Notes: generated by a model from the sequence alone, not told the origin. A DNA stretch of 64,000 nucleotides from Sinorhizobium fredii NGR234 (GCF_000018545.1 NC_012587.1:1178001-1242000), one strand, 5' to 3'. Counted from the stretch's first letter, positions 16,230 through 26,467 are shown. Program-made: numbers and translations.

Positions 16230-17559
16230 CCTGCTGGCCCATTACCGGCCGTATTCCAAGCAGGTCGAATTCCACAACGCAGGCAAGGGCTATCGAGAGC
16301 GGCTGTTCATGGCCGGCAACCAGCTCGGCAAGACGCTGGCTGGTGCCGCGGAAGCTGCAATGCACCTGACTGGCCGATATCCGGACTGGTGGGACGGCCG
16401 TCGCTTCGACAAGCCGATCGTTATGCTTGCGGGCTCTGAATCCTACGAGCTGACCAGGGACGGCGTGCAGCGCCTCATGGTTGGCCCACCGATGAATGAA
16501 GAGGACTGGGGCACTGGGTGTATACCGAAGGCCGCGATTGTCGGAACCCCAACACGCCGTTCTGGCGTCTCTGGTGCGCTTGATAGCGTCACAGTTCGGC
16601 ACGTATCGGGCGGCGTCTCGATCCTGCTCTTCAAGGCTTACGAGCAGGGTCGTGGCAAGTGGCAGGCAAACACGGTTGATTACGTGTGGTTCGACGAAGA
16701 GCCACCGGAAGATGTCTATTTCGAAGGGATAACCAGAACGAACGCGACGCGCGGCTCGATTGCCGTGACGTTCACGCCGCTCAAGGGCATGAGCACGGTT
16801 GTCGCTCGGTACATTCTGGAGAAATCGCCAGACCGCGAAGTCATCACGATGACGATCGACGACGCGGAGCACTACACGCCGGAAGAGCGGCAAAGGATCA
16901 TCGATTCCTACCCTGCGCATGAGCGTGAGGCGAGAACGAAGGGCGTTCCGTCGCTCGGCTCGGGGAGGATCTTCCCGGTTGCGGAAGAGAGCATCACGAT
17001 AGCGCCGTTCGAGATCCCGAAGCATTGGGTGCAGATCGGTGGGCTTGATTTCGGATGGGATCACCCGTTCGGGGCGGCCGGCTGTGCCTGGGATCGTGAT
17101 GCCGACGTGTTCTACGTGACAAAGGTCTACCGGGAACGCGAGGCGACACCGATTATTCATGCGGCTGCGCTGAAGCCGTGGGGCGCGTGGCTGCCGTGGT
17201 CGTGGCCGCATGATGGTTTGCAACACGACAAGGGCTCAGGCGAGCAGTTGGCGACGCAGTACCGGGCGCAGGGGCTCAACATGCTTCCCGAGCGCGCCAC
17301 GTTCGAAGACGGCACCAACGGCGTTGAGGCTGGCCTGTCGGACATGCTTCAGCGCATGCAGACCGGGAGATGGAAGGTCTTCTCGACCTGCGGCGAATGG
17401 TTCGAGGAATTCCGGCTCTATCACCGGAAAGACGGCAAGGTCGTGAAAGAGCGCGACGACGTGATTTCAGCGTCTCGCTACGCGCTGATGATGAAGCGGT
17501 TTGCCAGGGTCAAGGCCGACGCCGCGGCGTGGAAGTTCAGTGAACGCAAGGTGATTTGA
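16174..17559 (+). CDS. Phage terminase large subunit
   Basis: 461 residues. The ATPase domain has the Walker A-like FMAGNQLGKTLAG (near residue 47) and Walker B VDYVWFDEEPPEDV (near 172). The nuclease domain starts with IGGLDFGWDHPFGAAG, where Asp is a metal ligand, and includes a later DVISASRYA. It packages DNA into procapsids. I chose ATG 16174 because the 19 residues gained from 16117 lie fully inside the DUF5681 gene. It looks complete, unlike the portal and capsid that follow. Confidence 0.9.
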   Translation: MLKEQAALLAELDRRRRTNLLAHYRPYSKQVEFHNAGKGYRERLFMAGNQLGKTLAGAAEAAMHLTGRYPDWWDGRRFDKPIVMLAGSESYELTRDGVQRLMVGPPMNEEDWGTGCIPKAAIVGTPTRRSGVSGALDSVTVRHVSGGVSILLFKAYEQGRGKWQANTVDYVWFDEEPPEDVYFEGITRTNATRGSIAVTFTPLKGMSTVVARYILEKSPDREVITMTIDDAEHYTPEERQRIIDSYPAHEREARTKGVPSLGSGRIFPVAEESITIAPFEIPKHWVQIGGLDFGWDHPFGAAGCAWDRDADVFYVTKVYREREATPIIHAAALKPWGAWLPWSWPHDGLQHDKGSGEQLATQYRAQGLNMLPERATFEDGTNGVEAGLSDMLQRMQTGRWKVFSTCGEWFEEFRLYHRKDGKVVKERDDVISASRYALMMKRFARVKADAAAWKFSERKVI

Positions 17560-18525
17560 TGGCTGCGATGCAGAAACAGCAGATTGCTGCCCAGGTCTCG
17601 CAGCTCGTGAAGGACTGCGAGAACTACCGGGACGAGCTTTCCGTCGATCGCATCAAGGCGATGGAGTACTACGACGGCACCATGAAGGACACGCCGGCCG
17701 ACCCGAACCGGTCGAAGGTGGTTTCCCGTGATGTCCGCTCGGCGATCAAGAAGGTGCTGCCGTCGCTCGTCCGTACGATCCTCGGCAACGACAAGGTCGT
17801 CGAGTACCAGCCGGTCAACGAGGGCGACGACGCGAGCGCCGAGCAGGCGACCGACTACATCAATTACGTCGTCTTCCCGGAGAGCGACGGCTACGACGCG
17901 GTGCAGGATGCTGCGCACGATGCTCTTAAGCTGCGCAACGGGGTCATTCGCTGGTGGTATGACAAGAAGCGCACGGTGCAGGTCTCGCGCCACACCGGGC
18001 TTGATGAGCAGGCGCTGGTGCAACTCGTCGCCGATGACGATGTTGAGGTTCTGGAGCAGGAATCGTACCAGGAGCAGATCGACACGCCGCAAGGACCGCA
18101 GTCGGTCACGCTCTACAACGTGAGGATTCGGCGCACGAAGGAATACGGCTGCACGAAGCTCGCCGCGGTCCCGCTCGAAGAGTTCCTGATCCATCCGGAC
18201 GCCATGTCGATCGACGACAGCCCGATCACAGGCATTAAGACGCGCCTGCGCCGCTCCGATCTGGTGGCCATGGGCTATGACCGCGAGAAGGTCGACAAAT
18301 TCGCGACGGCCTCATCCAGCAACGAGGAAGAGACCGAAGAATTCGCCAGGCGCCGTGAGCCCTTCGACGAGAAGGACGAGATCATTAAGGCGCTGCAGGA
18401 GGTCGACTACTACGAGCTCTATGTGAAGATCGACGTTGACGACGACGGCATCGCCGAGTTGCGCCGCATGTGCTTTGCCGGCGGCCTGGCTGAGGTCAAT
18501 CTGCTCGACGACGAGGAACGTCTTT
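17559..18525 (+). pseudogene. Portal protein, 3' end lost
   Basis: The ATG at 17559 overlaps the terminase stop (TGATG). About 320 residues of portal protein are present (DRIKAMEYYDGTMKD, VSRDVRSAIKKVLPSLV, KLAAVPLEEFLIHPDA, DDDGIAELRRMC), typical of short-tailed phage portals, which are normally about twice as long. Near 18525 the portal text ends and the frame runs on as a basic tail to a stop at 18605, because the DNA becomes an inverted segment. The portal is therefore truncated and cannot form a normal connector. Confidence 0.8.
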
Positions 18526-18770
18526 TTCGCCGTCGAAATAGTGCCAGATCGAGCGGCCCGTCGCGTGGTCGTGGCTATAGAGCGTCCACGCCCCGTCACG
18601 AATGATCATGCATCGTCCCCGGGAAGCGGATCGGCGCGCTCGGCCTTGCCGTTGGCAATCAGTTCCTTCGCCGCTGCAACGGGAAGATCAAGGACAGTGC
18701 CGGCCTTGATGCGTTGGTCGTTTTCAGCCCAGGTGTCGTAAAGCAACCGGACCGGTGCGAGTTTTGCTGC
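18526..18770 (-). pseudogene. Inverted fragment carrying two partial phage genes
   Basis: Reading the minus strand, a 5'-less frame encodes KLAPVRLLYDTWAENDQR to DPLPGDDA and stops at 18606. A second gene starts by ATGA overlap at 18609 (MIIRDGAWTLYSHDHATGR, HYFDGEKD) and is cut at about 18526. Both look like small structural-module proteins of podophages. They face against the surrounding late genes, so this piece was inverted when the head module was deleted. Exact edges are uncertain by about 10 bases. Confidence 0.65.
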
Positions 18771-18774
18771 CTTC

Positions 18775-19107
18775 GACTGGCTACCAGAACGGCGCGAACT
18801 TCCGCCACGTCTCGGCCTCGCCCTACGTCAAGAGCGTGTTCGTCACCTTCATGTCGGACAGCAACGTTGCTCCGTTCCGCTATGCCGTCTCCAAGGGCGG
18901 TGAGCGCAACACCATCGTCGCGACGGCCGACTACTACGAAGGCCCGTTCGGCACGGTCATGATCCACCCGAACCGGGTGCAGGCGACCGGCGCCACGCAG
19001 GCCCGTAACGCCTTCTTCATCGATACCGACATGCTGTCCTTCCTCTGGCTCCGCAAGATCCAGGAAGACAAGGATGTCGCGAAGACGGGCGACGCGGACA
19101 AGGGCGT
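18775..19107 (+). pseudogene. Major capsid protein fragment (DUF5309/SU10 type)
   Basis: About 110 residues in one frame: TGYQNGANFRHVSASPYVKS, VFVTFMSDSNVAPFRYAVSK, TADYYEGPFGTVMIHPNR, ARNAFFIDTDMLSFLWLRK. This is the C-terminal part of a DUF5309-type capsid protein. The N-terminal two thirds are missing and the last residues are replaced by a short out-of-family tail ending at 19135. No functional coat protein can be made from it. Confidence 0.75.
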
Positions 19108-19434
19108 CATCACCCGAACCTCGTCACGGCGCTGAACGACGCCAAGAGCACAGAGGAAGCCCAGCAGCTCATCAACAACGCATGGAAGTTCGCGGGCTAC
19201 AATCAGCCGGGTGGCGAATCCGCGCGGCGGCTCGGCTATGCAAACGCCTTCCTGCCGAGTTTCCAAGGGCAGCCGCAGGAAGTCGCCAGCCTCGATCCGT
19301 CGATCGGCGTTCCTTCCGCACGTCCGCAGCCCAGCGCTCCCGCACAAGCGCCGGTCGCACCCGCTCAGCCATCTCTCTCGGATGAGGTCGCCGCCTTCGA
19401 GCAGACGCCGGAATATCGCGCGCAGTTTCCCGGC

Positions 19435-20457
19435 ATGAACGCTGCACAGCCCGCGCAGGCTCCACAGCCTCAGCAGGTCGCCCAGGCACAGCCGATGCAG
19501 CCGCAGGCGCCGCAAGGTCCCGACCAGATGACGCTGATGCAGGCCCTCAGCAATCCGTTCCTTTCGGACGAACAGCGCGCCGTGCTGCAGACGCTCTATC
19601 AGCAGCAGGTGCAGGCCAACGATCCGATGCGCCAGCTCGAAATGCGGAAGCTGCAGCGTGAGTTGGATGCTCCCCGAAAGCGCGAGACCTCTGTCGTAAA
19701 CGGGCGGCTCGTCGACAACCAGACTGGTCAGGTCATCGCCGAGTACCCTGATGCGAACAAGCCGACGGCGGACCGGCAAAACTACGAGTACTATCGCGAT
19801 TTTGAGGTCGCGAACGGGCGCACTCCCTTGGGTCCGCTCGAATGGGAGCAGGCGCAGCGCAAGGCCGGAGCCGGGACGACAAACGTCACGGTTGGCGAGA
19901 GCGACAAGTTTTATGAGAACCTGGACAAGAAGAACGCGGAATCGTTCGCCGCTCTATCCGATGCCGGCATGCAGGCTCGGGCGCGCATGGGGCAGATCAA
20001 CCGTCTCGAAGGTCTGTTCGCCAACGTGCCGCAGGGCATCGAGGGTGGTTTCAAGAAGCTTGCCGGCGATTGGGGCATCCCGATCGGCGAAGGCACGAGC
20101 GACATTCAGGCAGCATCTGCGTTGATCGAGAAAATGGTGCCGGAGCAGCGCGCTCCCGGTTCCGGTCCGATGTCCGATGCCGATATCAAGATGTTCCGGG
20201 CGTCGCTTCCCCGCATCATCAACCAGCCAGGCGGCAACGAGCTGATATTTCAGACCATGCGCGGTATCTCCGAGTACGAGCAGCAGATGGGCGCCATCGC
20301 CGATGCCGTTGCTGATCGGGAGATCACGCCAGCCGAAGGCCGCAAGCGGATCCGCGAGCTGAAGAACCCGCTCGAAAACTACAAAATCCCGGACGGCCCC
20401 ACTCCAAATGCAGGGACCAAGAAGACCCAGACCGGCGTCAATTGGAGCTACGAGTAA
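19435..20457 (+). CDS. Probable DNA-ejection/virion protein, N-terminus lost
   Basis: The frame gives 340 residues from the first ATG at 19435, but coding similarity in the same frame extends back to about 19111 (NLVTALNDAKSTEEAQQLIN) without a start, so the true N-terminus was removed at the junction after the capsid fragment. The visible part is Gln/Pro/Ala-rich at first, then charged and helical (SDKFYENLDKKNAES, ADREITPAEGRKRIRELK). Its place before the larger protein at 20457 fits a P22-like ejection protein set; this is inference. Stop and next start overlap as TAATG. Confidence 0.6.
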   Translation: MNAAQPAQAPQPQQVAQAQPMQPQAPQGPDQMTLMQALSNPFLSDEQRAVLQTLYQQQVQANDPMRQLEMRKLQRELDAPRKRETSVVNGRLVDNQTGQVIAEYPDANKPTADRQNYEYYRDFEVANGRTPLGPLEWEQAQRKAGAGTTNVTVGESDKFYENLDKKNAESFAALSDAGMQARARMGQINRLEGLFANVPQGIEGGFKKLAGDWGIPIGEGTSDIQAASALIEKMVPEQRAPGSGPMSDADIKMFRASLPRIINQPGGNELIFQTMRGISEYEQQMGAIADAVADREITPAEGRKRIRELKNPLENYKIPDGPTPNAGTKKTQTGVNWSYE

Positions 20458-22505
20458 TGGGAACCCTCACGGTCAACGGCATCAAGGTTCAGGTCGACGA
20501 CAGCTTCAAGACACTGTCGCCAGAACAGCAGGAAGCGACCGTCAACGAAATCGCGGCTCAAATAGCTGCCGGCGGCAAGGGGAACGCCCCCGCGCGCTCT
20601 GGCGGCGTTGAGGGGGCTGTTCGATCGGTCGCAAGGGGAACGCTCGGGATCGGCTCCTATCTCGACGAACTCAATGCCGCCACGAATGCAGCGTTGGCCC
20701 CGCTGGTCGATCCGTTCTTGCCTGACAGCTACGAAAAGCTGCCCGGTCAGACATGGGGCGAGCGCTACGACCAGGCGCTCCACATCCAACGCCGGAAAGA
20801 CGACGAGTACGACACGGATCATCCGAAGCTGTCGACCGGCTTGCAGATCGCGGGTGGCGTCGGGTCGGGCGGTGCGCTACTCCGTGCCGCTCCGGTGATC
20901 GGCAACTATGCCCTCGGCAATACCGGTGCTTCGGTCGGGTCTCGCCTTGTCTCTGCTGGTGTTGCTGGCGGTGGGACGGGAGCGGTGCAGGGCTTCGGTG
21001 CCGGTGAAGGCGGGGCTTCCAATCGCGCTCGTCAGGGCGTTACGGAAGGTGTTATCGGCATCGGTACAGGCATTGCCACTGTGCCGATAGCCGCCGGGGC
21101 CAACAAGCTCGCTTCCAAGGTTGCCCGAATGATCCTCGGGGAAAGCAATGATGCGCTTTCCACTGTTACCGACCAGGCGCGGCGCTACGTTGTCGACGAG
21201 CTATCCGATCCGGCGAAAGTAGCCCGGTACCGCGATTCCCTCGTACAACTTGGCCCTGATGCCATGCTGGCCGACGTTTCGCCCGAATGGCTCGGTGTCG
21301 CGCGTGGCGCGGCTGCTCGTCCTGGAACGCGCGGTCTTATCGTGGACCCGCTCAATGAGCGCAGCAGCCTTGCAAACACGCGCTTGCGTGCCGACGTCGC
21401 AGACAATCTCGGTCCTGACCCGGTGCCGTCGCGCGTTGATCGATCGCTGGCCGGCGACCAGGATCAGGTCAGGCGCAGGTATGGGCCGGTGATGGCGGAA
21501 AGGTCGAACTACGATTTCACGCAGATCGCCGACACGCTCGATGACGAAATTCAGCGGCTTCGCGGACCGGCGCAGCGTCAGTTGCAGAACGTCCGTCAGA
21601 TGCTCAACGTCAATGGGCAGGACCTCGTAACGACCGATCCCGCCATCGCTTTCGAAACCCGCCAGGCGATCGACGGCATCCTCGAAACAGAGCAGAACCC
21701 CAAGGTAATCTCTGCCCTGACAGAGGCTCGCCAGATGATCGACGACGGTCTTCGCGCTTCGGTGCCGCGTATCAAGGAAGTCGATGCGCAGTTTGCGGAA
21801 ATCGCACGCCAGCGCGAGGCCTTGGGAGAAGGGCGGTCAATCATGAACAATGGCGCCACCGCCATGCGCCCGTCAGAGCTTGACGAAGCACTCCGTCAGG
21901 GCGCTCTGCCTCAAGGCGAGATGGTTGGACCGTCTGGCGTGCCTCTTCGCATGCAGCAAAGCTCGCTCGGGGAGATCTACCGGGCGATCGGCACGGAAGC
22001 CAACGACTTGAACGCGCTGCGCAAGACGGTCAGAGGCGAGGGCGATTGGAACCGTGAAAAGCTGGGTATGCTGTTCGGTCAGGAGAGGGCCGACAACGTG
22101 CTCAACTCGATCGACCGTGAGAACGTCTTTGCTGACACGGCAAACCGCGTCACACGCGGCTCTGACACGGCGATGGGCTCTCGCTTCAATCAGTTTCTCG
22201 ACGAGGTATCGAAGGGGCAGGAAATCCCCTCTGATGCCACCCTGACGGGGACGGCAGCCAAGCTGTTCAAGTCGATCGTGAAGCGGATCGTTCAAGGGAA
22301 TGCCGATGCCAATGCCGGCAAGCTCGCGCAGGATATCGGCCGCCTGAGCGTTGCCACCGGATCGACGCGCGACCAGATCGTTGAGGCGATCCTTCGTCGC
22401 GGTCAGCAGAACGTGTTGGATCAGCAACGGATGTCGACAGTGCGAGCTTTGACGAGAGCGGGAGGCCTAGCGGGCTATTCGTCTCTACCGGGCGTCCGCA
22501 ATTGA
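20457..22505 (+). CDS. Probable phage ejection (internal virion) protein
   Basis: 682 residues from the ATG at 20457. The N-terminus has TVNGIKVQVDDSFKTLSPEQ, then a Gly/Ala-rich membrane-active stretch (about 140-220; AGGVGSGGALL, AGVAGGGTGAVQG), then a long helical charged part. This layout is seen in ejection proteins that cross the periplasm with the phage DNA. No enzymatic motif seen. The gene seems intact. Its 3' end overlaps the convergent gene at 22475 by 31 bases. Confidence 0.65.
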   Translation: MGTLTVNGIKVQVDDSFKTLSPEQQEATVNEIAAQIAAGGKGNAPARSGGVEGAVRSVARGTLGIGSYLDELNAATNAALAPLVDPFLPDSYEKLPGQTWGERYDQALHIQRRKDDEYDTDHPKLSTGLQIAGGVGSGGALLRAAPVIGNYALGNTGASVGSRLVSAGVAGGGTGAVQGFGAGEGGASNRARQGVTEGVIGIGTGIATVPIAAGANKLASKVARMILGESNDALSTVTDQARRYVVDELSDPAKVARYRDSLVQLGPDAMLADVSPEWLGVARGAAARPGTRGLIVDPLNERSSLANTRLRADVADNLGPDPVPSRVDRSLAGDQDQVRRRYGPVMAERSNYDFTQIADTLDDEIQRLRGPAQRQLQNVRQMLNVNGQDLVTTDPAIAFETRQAIDGILETEQNPKVISALTEARQMIDDGLRASVPRIKEVDAQFAEIARQREALGEGRSIMNNGATAMRPSELDEALRQGALPQGEMVGPSGVPLRMQQSSLGEIYRAIGTEANDLNALRKTVRGEGDWNREKLGMLFGQERADNVLNSIDRENVFADTANRVTRGSDTAMGSRFNQFLDEVSKGQEIPSDATLTGTAAKLFKSIVKRIVQGNADANAGKLAQDIGRLSVATGSTRDQIVEAILRRGQQNVLDQQRMSTVRALTRAGGLAGYSSLPGVRN

Positions 22506-22720
22506 CGGAATGCATCTTTGCGCCCGATGAAAAATCCGGCTGCAAAGCACATAAAGCCTACGAAAATCGGCAGGAGCAACCATTCGGGCAACTGCTGCAC
22601 GGACCAACGCATGCCGAAGGTCACCGGGACCATTACTGCCAGCACGATCACGGCCGTAAGCACGCCGATGATTTTCAGCGCTGCACGGGACGGCTCATGG
22701 GGGTTGTGATCGATCTGCAT
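22475..22720 (-). CDS. Small membrane protein
   Basis: 81 residues from the ATG at 22720 (MQIDHNPHEPSRAALKIIG). Two hydrophobic helices (IIGVLTAVIVLAVMVPVTFG and LLPIFVGFMCFAAGFFIG) and a basic C-terminus. The ribosome site is weak, so the start is uncertain. Function unknown. Confidence 0.5.
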   Translation of the reverse strand: MQIDHNPHEPSRAALKIIGVLTAVIVLAVMVPVTFGMRWSVQQLPEWLLLPIFVGFMCFAAGFFIGRKDAFRQLRTPGRDE

Positions 22721-22775
22721 GGTCACAACCATATGGCAAAATCGGCGGGGCCGCTAGGTGGCGGCCCCTAGTAGC

Positions 22776-23186
22776 TTAATAGGTGGTGCAGGTGACGTTG
22801 TTGCCGAACCTGTTGCAGTTCGTCGTCGTCATCCGTGGCGTTGGGTTGTTGTTCACGACGACCGGCGGCGGCGTGTAGGACTGCCCGCGGAACTGGAAAG
22901 TGGGCATGCGGCCATCAGATTTTCCGCACTGATAGGTCATACGGTACCAGGTGACGGGACCAGGGAAAATGTCGGCAACCAGGCCGCCGGCATTACTCGA
23001 ACTGTCGATGACCTGATAGGGCCCCTTGCAGGCCTCGGCTGCTGCTTTGAGGCAGGCATTCGGCGAACCGTTGCACTTCGTTTCCTGGATGGTTTGCCCG
23101 CTCGGGCCCTGAATCGGTTCTTGCGATGACACACAGCTAGAGAGCGCCGCTGAAGCCAGCAGCAATGCGAATGCCCGATATTTCAT
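22776..23186 (-). CDS. Small lipoprotein
   Basis: 136 residues. Signal MKYRAFALLLASAALSSC with lipobox LSSC (Cys 18) predicts lipid anchoring. Four further Cys in the mature part (ETKCNGSPNACLKAAAEACK, YQCGKSDG) and a Pro/Asn-rich C-terminus. It might be a surface-exclusion or conversion lipoprotein of the prophage; no direct evidence. Confidence 0.7.
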   Translation of the reverse strand: MKYRAFALLLASAALSSCVSSQEPIQGPSGQTIQETKCNGSPNACLKAAAEACKGPYQVIDSSSNAGGLVADIFPGPVTWYRMTYQCGKSDGRMPTFQFRGQSYTPPPVVVNNNPTPRMTTTNCNRFGNNVTCTTY

Positions 23187-23219
23187 AGATGTCCCCCGAA
23201 ATTTGCGGGGGCATTAGGT

Positions 23220-23366
23220 TCACATTTTCTCGTCTAAGTCGAGTGGGATGTAGCCGCCGCCGATCAACCAGTCGCGAAGGATGCGTTTTATCGCCTCGTC
23301 GCGGCTGACGCCATATTCAGCCATGAACATCTGAACACCACGTTCAATCTCATCGTCCAGGTCCAT
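23220..23366 (-). CDS. Micro-protein, probable ribbon-helix-helix type (copy 1)
   Basis: 48 residues (MDLDDEIERGVQMFMAEYGV, then SRDEAIKRILRDWLIGGGYI). Two helices with the SRDEAIKRIxRDWL pattern recall the second half of ribbon-helix-helix regulators. The frame is open upstream (ARLS before the Met; TTG at 23372), so the start could lie a little earlier. It is related to the 55-residue product at 32953-33120. Confidence 0.55.
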   Translation of the reverse strand: MDLDDEIERGVQMFMAEYGVSRDEAIKRILRDWLIGGGYIPLDLDEKM

Positions 23367-23425
23367 CGACAATCTCGCCCCTAGGTTAGCCCGCGGGGAT
23401 GAAACCGAAATCGCGCAGAACTTGC

Positions 23426-23450
23426 AAGGCTCCCTTACCGGAGCCTTTTT
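23426..23450 (+). terminator. Intrinsic terminator before the tail-fibre gene
   Basis: Perfect 8-bp stem AAGGCTCC/GGAGCCTT, loop CTTACC, T-run to 23450. It lies 16 bases before the tail-fibre start and would stop plus-strand transcripts from the virion module unless they are antiterminated. Confidence 0.85.
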
Positions 23451-23465
23451 CTATGGAGAATGCCC

Positions 23466-24986
23466 ATGCCCAGAACAGGCGGTATCTATTCTGCTCCGGC
23501 CGGCACAAAAGGCACCCCCGGAAACACCATTCAGAGCGCGCCCTATAACAGTTTCATCGATGATCTCGTTGACGATCTGAACGCCGCAAGGCCTATCACC
23601 GCGGGCGGGACAGGCTCGACCTCGGCAAGCGCAGCGCGCACCGCGCTCGGCCTCGCGATCGGGACGAACGTGCAGGCCTACGACGCCGGCCTCGCGTCGA
23701 TTGCTGGCTTGACCACGGCCGCCAACAAGATGATCTACACGACGGCGTCGGACACTTACGCGGTTACGGACCTGACGTCGTTTGCGAGGACGCTGCTTGA
23801 CGACGCCAGCGCATCGGCGGCGCGAACGACGCTTGGGCTGGGGACCTCTGCAGTCAAGGACACGGGCACCTCGGGAGATGCCGTGCCGCTGCTCAACGCC
23901 GCCAACACCTGGAGCGCCGCCCAGACGGTTCAGCTTTCGACTGCGACCCCGGCGGTTATCGTTGAACGCACTGGCACGGCGGCTAATGCGTCCGTCGAGT
24001 TCAAGACCGCTGGTGGCAGCATCTATGCCGGCAACTCGGCAAACGACACTTTCGCCGTCGGCACGACTTCGGCTCTCTCAGCGAGCTCGCTGTTCACCAT
24101 CAATTCGACATCCGCAACGTTCAGCGTTGCCGTTCAATTCAATGCCGGGATCCGTTTCGCCGCGAACGACTCACTGACCTACGACGATGCGAGCAACACT
24201 TACACGTTTGCGTCCGATGGAACGATTGGCGGGACCACTGTCGAAACAGGAAAGGTTCGCGCCATCGACACTGATGATGCGAGTCTCTCGAGCACCGCGC
24301 ACCCGTTCCAGATCGGGCCAAGCAACAGCGCCAATCTGGCGATGGACACGAACGAGATCATGGCCCGAAACAACGGCTCTGCCGCTGGCCTTGTTCTTAA
24401 TGCCGAAGGCGGCTTGGTCGAAACCGGCGCTGGCGGTTTCAGGTCTGGCGGGAATTACTATTCGGCCGACCACTCCAGCCCCCTCGACTTTTCCTCCGGG
24501 ACCGTCCCAGGAATGTCTTACACCAATAACGGGCCGCTTCTCCTGTCGCGTTCCGCCGCGTCGGTCATGTCGTTGCAGCGTTCCACCAGCGACGGCATTA
24601 CGGCGACGTTCCACCGGAGCCTTTCCCAGGTTGGCAGCATCTCTGTTACCACGACGGCGACCGCCTACAACACATCGTCGGATGGGCGGGCCAAGATCAA
24701 CCGACTGGCGCTCATGAACTCGGGCGATGTTGTCGACGCGCTACAGCCAATGACATATGACTGGGTTCATGCTCCTGGCGAATCCGGCGTTGGCTTCATC
24801 GCACAGGACTTGCAGGCCATCGTGCCCGAAGCTGTGTTGGCCGGCGACGCGGACCCAGGCAAGGTTCCCGGCGATCCCGGATTTGAATGGTGGAGTGTGG
24901 ATATGAGCAAGCTGGTGCCGTATCTCGTCGCCGAGTTAAAGGATGTTCGGGCAAGGTTGGCGGCGCTAGAAGGAGAGGCTTCGTAG
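23466..24986 (+). CDS. Tail fibre protein with S74 intramolecular chaperone
   Basis: 506 residues from the ATG at 23466, chosen because GGAGA lies 6 bases before it and abuts the alternative ATG at 23460. N-terminal part with repeated [11 protein letters not shown] units (about residues 50-60 and 117-127), then a Ser/Thr/Gly-rich beta region. The C-terminus has [20 protein letters not shown] and [18 protein letters not shown], the peptidase S74 self-cleaving chaperone of trimeric fibres and spikes (about residues 400-500). It should recognise the host surface. It is intact while the head genes are not. Confidence 0.88.
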   Translation: MPRTGGIYSAPAGTKGTPGNTIQSAPYNSFIDDLVDDLNAARPITAGGTGSTSASAARTALGLAIGTNVQAYDAGLASIAGLTTAANKMIYTTASDTYAVTDLTSFARTLLDDASASAARTTLGLGTSAVKDTGTSGDAVPLLNAANTWSAAQTVQLSTATPAVIVERTGTAANASVEFKTAGGSIYAGNSANDTFAVGTTSALSASSLFTINSTSATFSVAVQFNAGIRFAANDSLTYDDASNTYTFASDGTIGGTTVETGKVRAIDTDDASLSSTAHPFQIGPSNSANLAMDTNEIMARNNGSAAGLVLNAEGGLVETGAGGFRSGGNYYSADHSSPLDFSSGTVPGMSYTNNGPLLLSRSAASVMSLQRSTSDGITATFHRSLSQVGSISVTTTATAYNTSSDGRAKINRLALMNSGDVVDALQPMTYDWVHAPGESGVGFIAQDLQAIVPEAVLAGDADPGKVPGDPGFEWWSVDMSKLVPYLVAELKDVRARLAALEGEAS

Positions 24987-25102
24987 CCGCTACCAACAAG
25001 AAACTTCTGCCCCGCTCCGAAACACTGCAAGCGCTGGTTGATCAGCGAACGAGAAGGCGGTAACGCTGTTTCGGTACTTTATTGATTTTCGGGAGGAAAA
25101 TT

Positions 25103-26467
25103 GTGGGCGTTACAGTTTCCGTCGCAGACAGCCATGGCCTGGACATGCGCGAGATCGACTTCAGTTCGCTTCTTTATGCAGATTCCTACTCGAGAAGCTC
25201 TTCGATCTTCTCTGCCCATACCGGCAACTGGACCGATCAGTTTCGGGGAAGCGGCTTCAAGTATGATGGCAATGGTTATCCGACCGCTGGCACTGTGACG
25301 AGCTATGCCATTCTGTCCGGTGGCAGCCGCATGGTCTTGATTTCCGGATTTTCGATCGCCGCGGCGAAGATCACCAGCGCGGCGAAGACCGGTTCCCTCT
25401 CGGACGACCTCGCCATCATTCGCGATGCGCTGGCGGGCAATGACAACCTGAACGGTGGCGAATTCGCCAACTACCTTCGGGGATATGCAGGCAACGACGT
25501 CATTTCCGGCGGCCAGTATTCGGACGACCTCTTCGGCGACGATGGTGACGACAAGATTTCGGGCGACTATGGATGGGACAACCTCTATGGTGGCAACGGC
25601 AATGACACGTTGAACGGTGGCGCTGGTTCAGACGAGCTCAGCGGCGGTGCCGGTTCGGATACGGCGTCATATGTCGGCGCTTCAGAGGGCGTGGTTGCCA
25701 GCCTCAAGAACCTCGCCAGCAACACTAATGATGCGTCCGGCGACAGCTATAGCTCGATCGAGAACCTCACGGGGACGAGCTACGCGGACACGCTTGAGGG
25801 CAACGCGAACGCCAATAGTCTCACCGGCGGCAATGGCAACGACAGGCTGATCGGCAGAGCCGGGGGCGACGTTCTGAACGGCGGGGCCGGAACAGACAGC
25901 GCATACTATTACGGCGCCACCGTCGGCGTGATCGCCAACCTCAGCAACGCGGCTGCAAACACCAATGACGCCGCGGGAGACGTCTACTCATCCATCGAGA
26001 GCCTCGTTGGAAGCTCCTACACGGACAGGCTGTTCGGCAATGGCGTGGCCAACACCCTGATCGGCAATGGCGGCCACGACAGCCTGGTCGGTTATGCCGG
26101 CAATGACGGGCTGTACGGCGGGGCAGGAGCCGATCGTCTGTTCGGTGGCACGGGCGCCGACCGGTTCATCTTCAAGGAGACAACCGAATCCACGAGTTCC
26201 GTGACCGATTCGATCTTTGATTTTCTCGTCTCTGAGCAAGACCGGATCGACGTTTCGGGTATCGATGCCAGGCTTTCCGTTGGAGGTGACCAGGCTTTCG
26301 TGTTCATCGGGACGGCGGCATTCTCTGGCGATGGGAGTGAATTGCGTTATGAGCGACTAGCGTCAGACACTTATATTTACGCGGACGTCGACGGCGACCA
26401 GGTGGCTGACCTGACGATCCATCTCGACGACGCGATCACGCTGACCTCCGGCCATTTCATTCTCTAG
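25103..26467 (+). CDS. RTX (hemolysin-type Ca2+-binding repeat) protein
   Basis: 454 residues from the GTG at 25103 (GGGAGGAAAATT upstream). After about 110 residues without repeats, glycine-aspartate nonapeptides run from about 112 to 360 (LYGGNGNDTLNGGAGSDEL, GGTGADRFIF). Two internal units share TNDA(S/A)GDxYSSIE and mark a duplication. The C-terminus (DLTIHLDDAITLTSGHFIL) looks like a type I secretion signal. Such proteins are normally exported by an ABC transporter, and none is encoded here, so a host system would be needed. It may instead be a virion surface protein, as it follows the tail fibre. Confidence 0.85.
   Translation: MGVTVSVADSHGLDMREIDFSSLLYADSYSRSSSIFSAHTGNWTDQFRGSGFKYDGNGYPTAGTVTSYAILSGGSRMVLISGFSIAAAKITSAAKTGSLSDDLAIIRDALAGNDNLNGGEFANYLRGYAGNDVISGGQYSDDLFGDDGDDKISGDYGWDNLYGGNGNDTLNGGAGSDELSGGAGSDTASYVGASEGVVASLKNLASNTNDASGDSYSSIENLTGTSYADTLEGNANANSLTGGNGNDRLIGRAGGDVLNGGAGTDSAYYYGATVGVIANLSNAAANTNDAAGDVYSSIESLVGSSYTDRLFGNGVANTLIGNGGHDSLVGYAGNDGLYGGAGADRLFGGTGADRFIFKETTESTSSVTDSIFDFLVSEQDRIDVSGIDARLSVGGDQAFVFIGTAAFSGDGSELRYERLASDTYIYADVDGDQVADLTIHLDDAITLTSGHFIL

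Noticed and set aside
16126..17226. 366-codon minus-strand frame opposite the terminase
   Set aside because: Shadow of the terminase, Arg-rich, with no motif.
25400..26200. Regular repeats that could suggest a CRISPR array or tandem repeat
   Set aside because: The period is that of coding RTX nonapeptides (27 bases, degenerate), with no conserved repeat and unique spacers. The same holds for 28800-29700.
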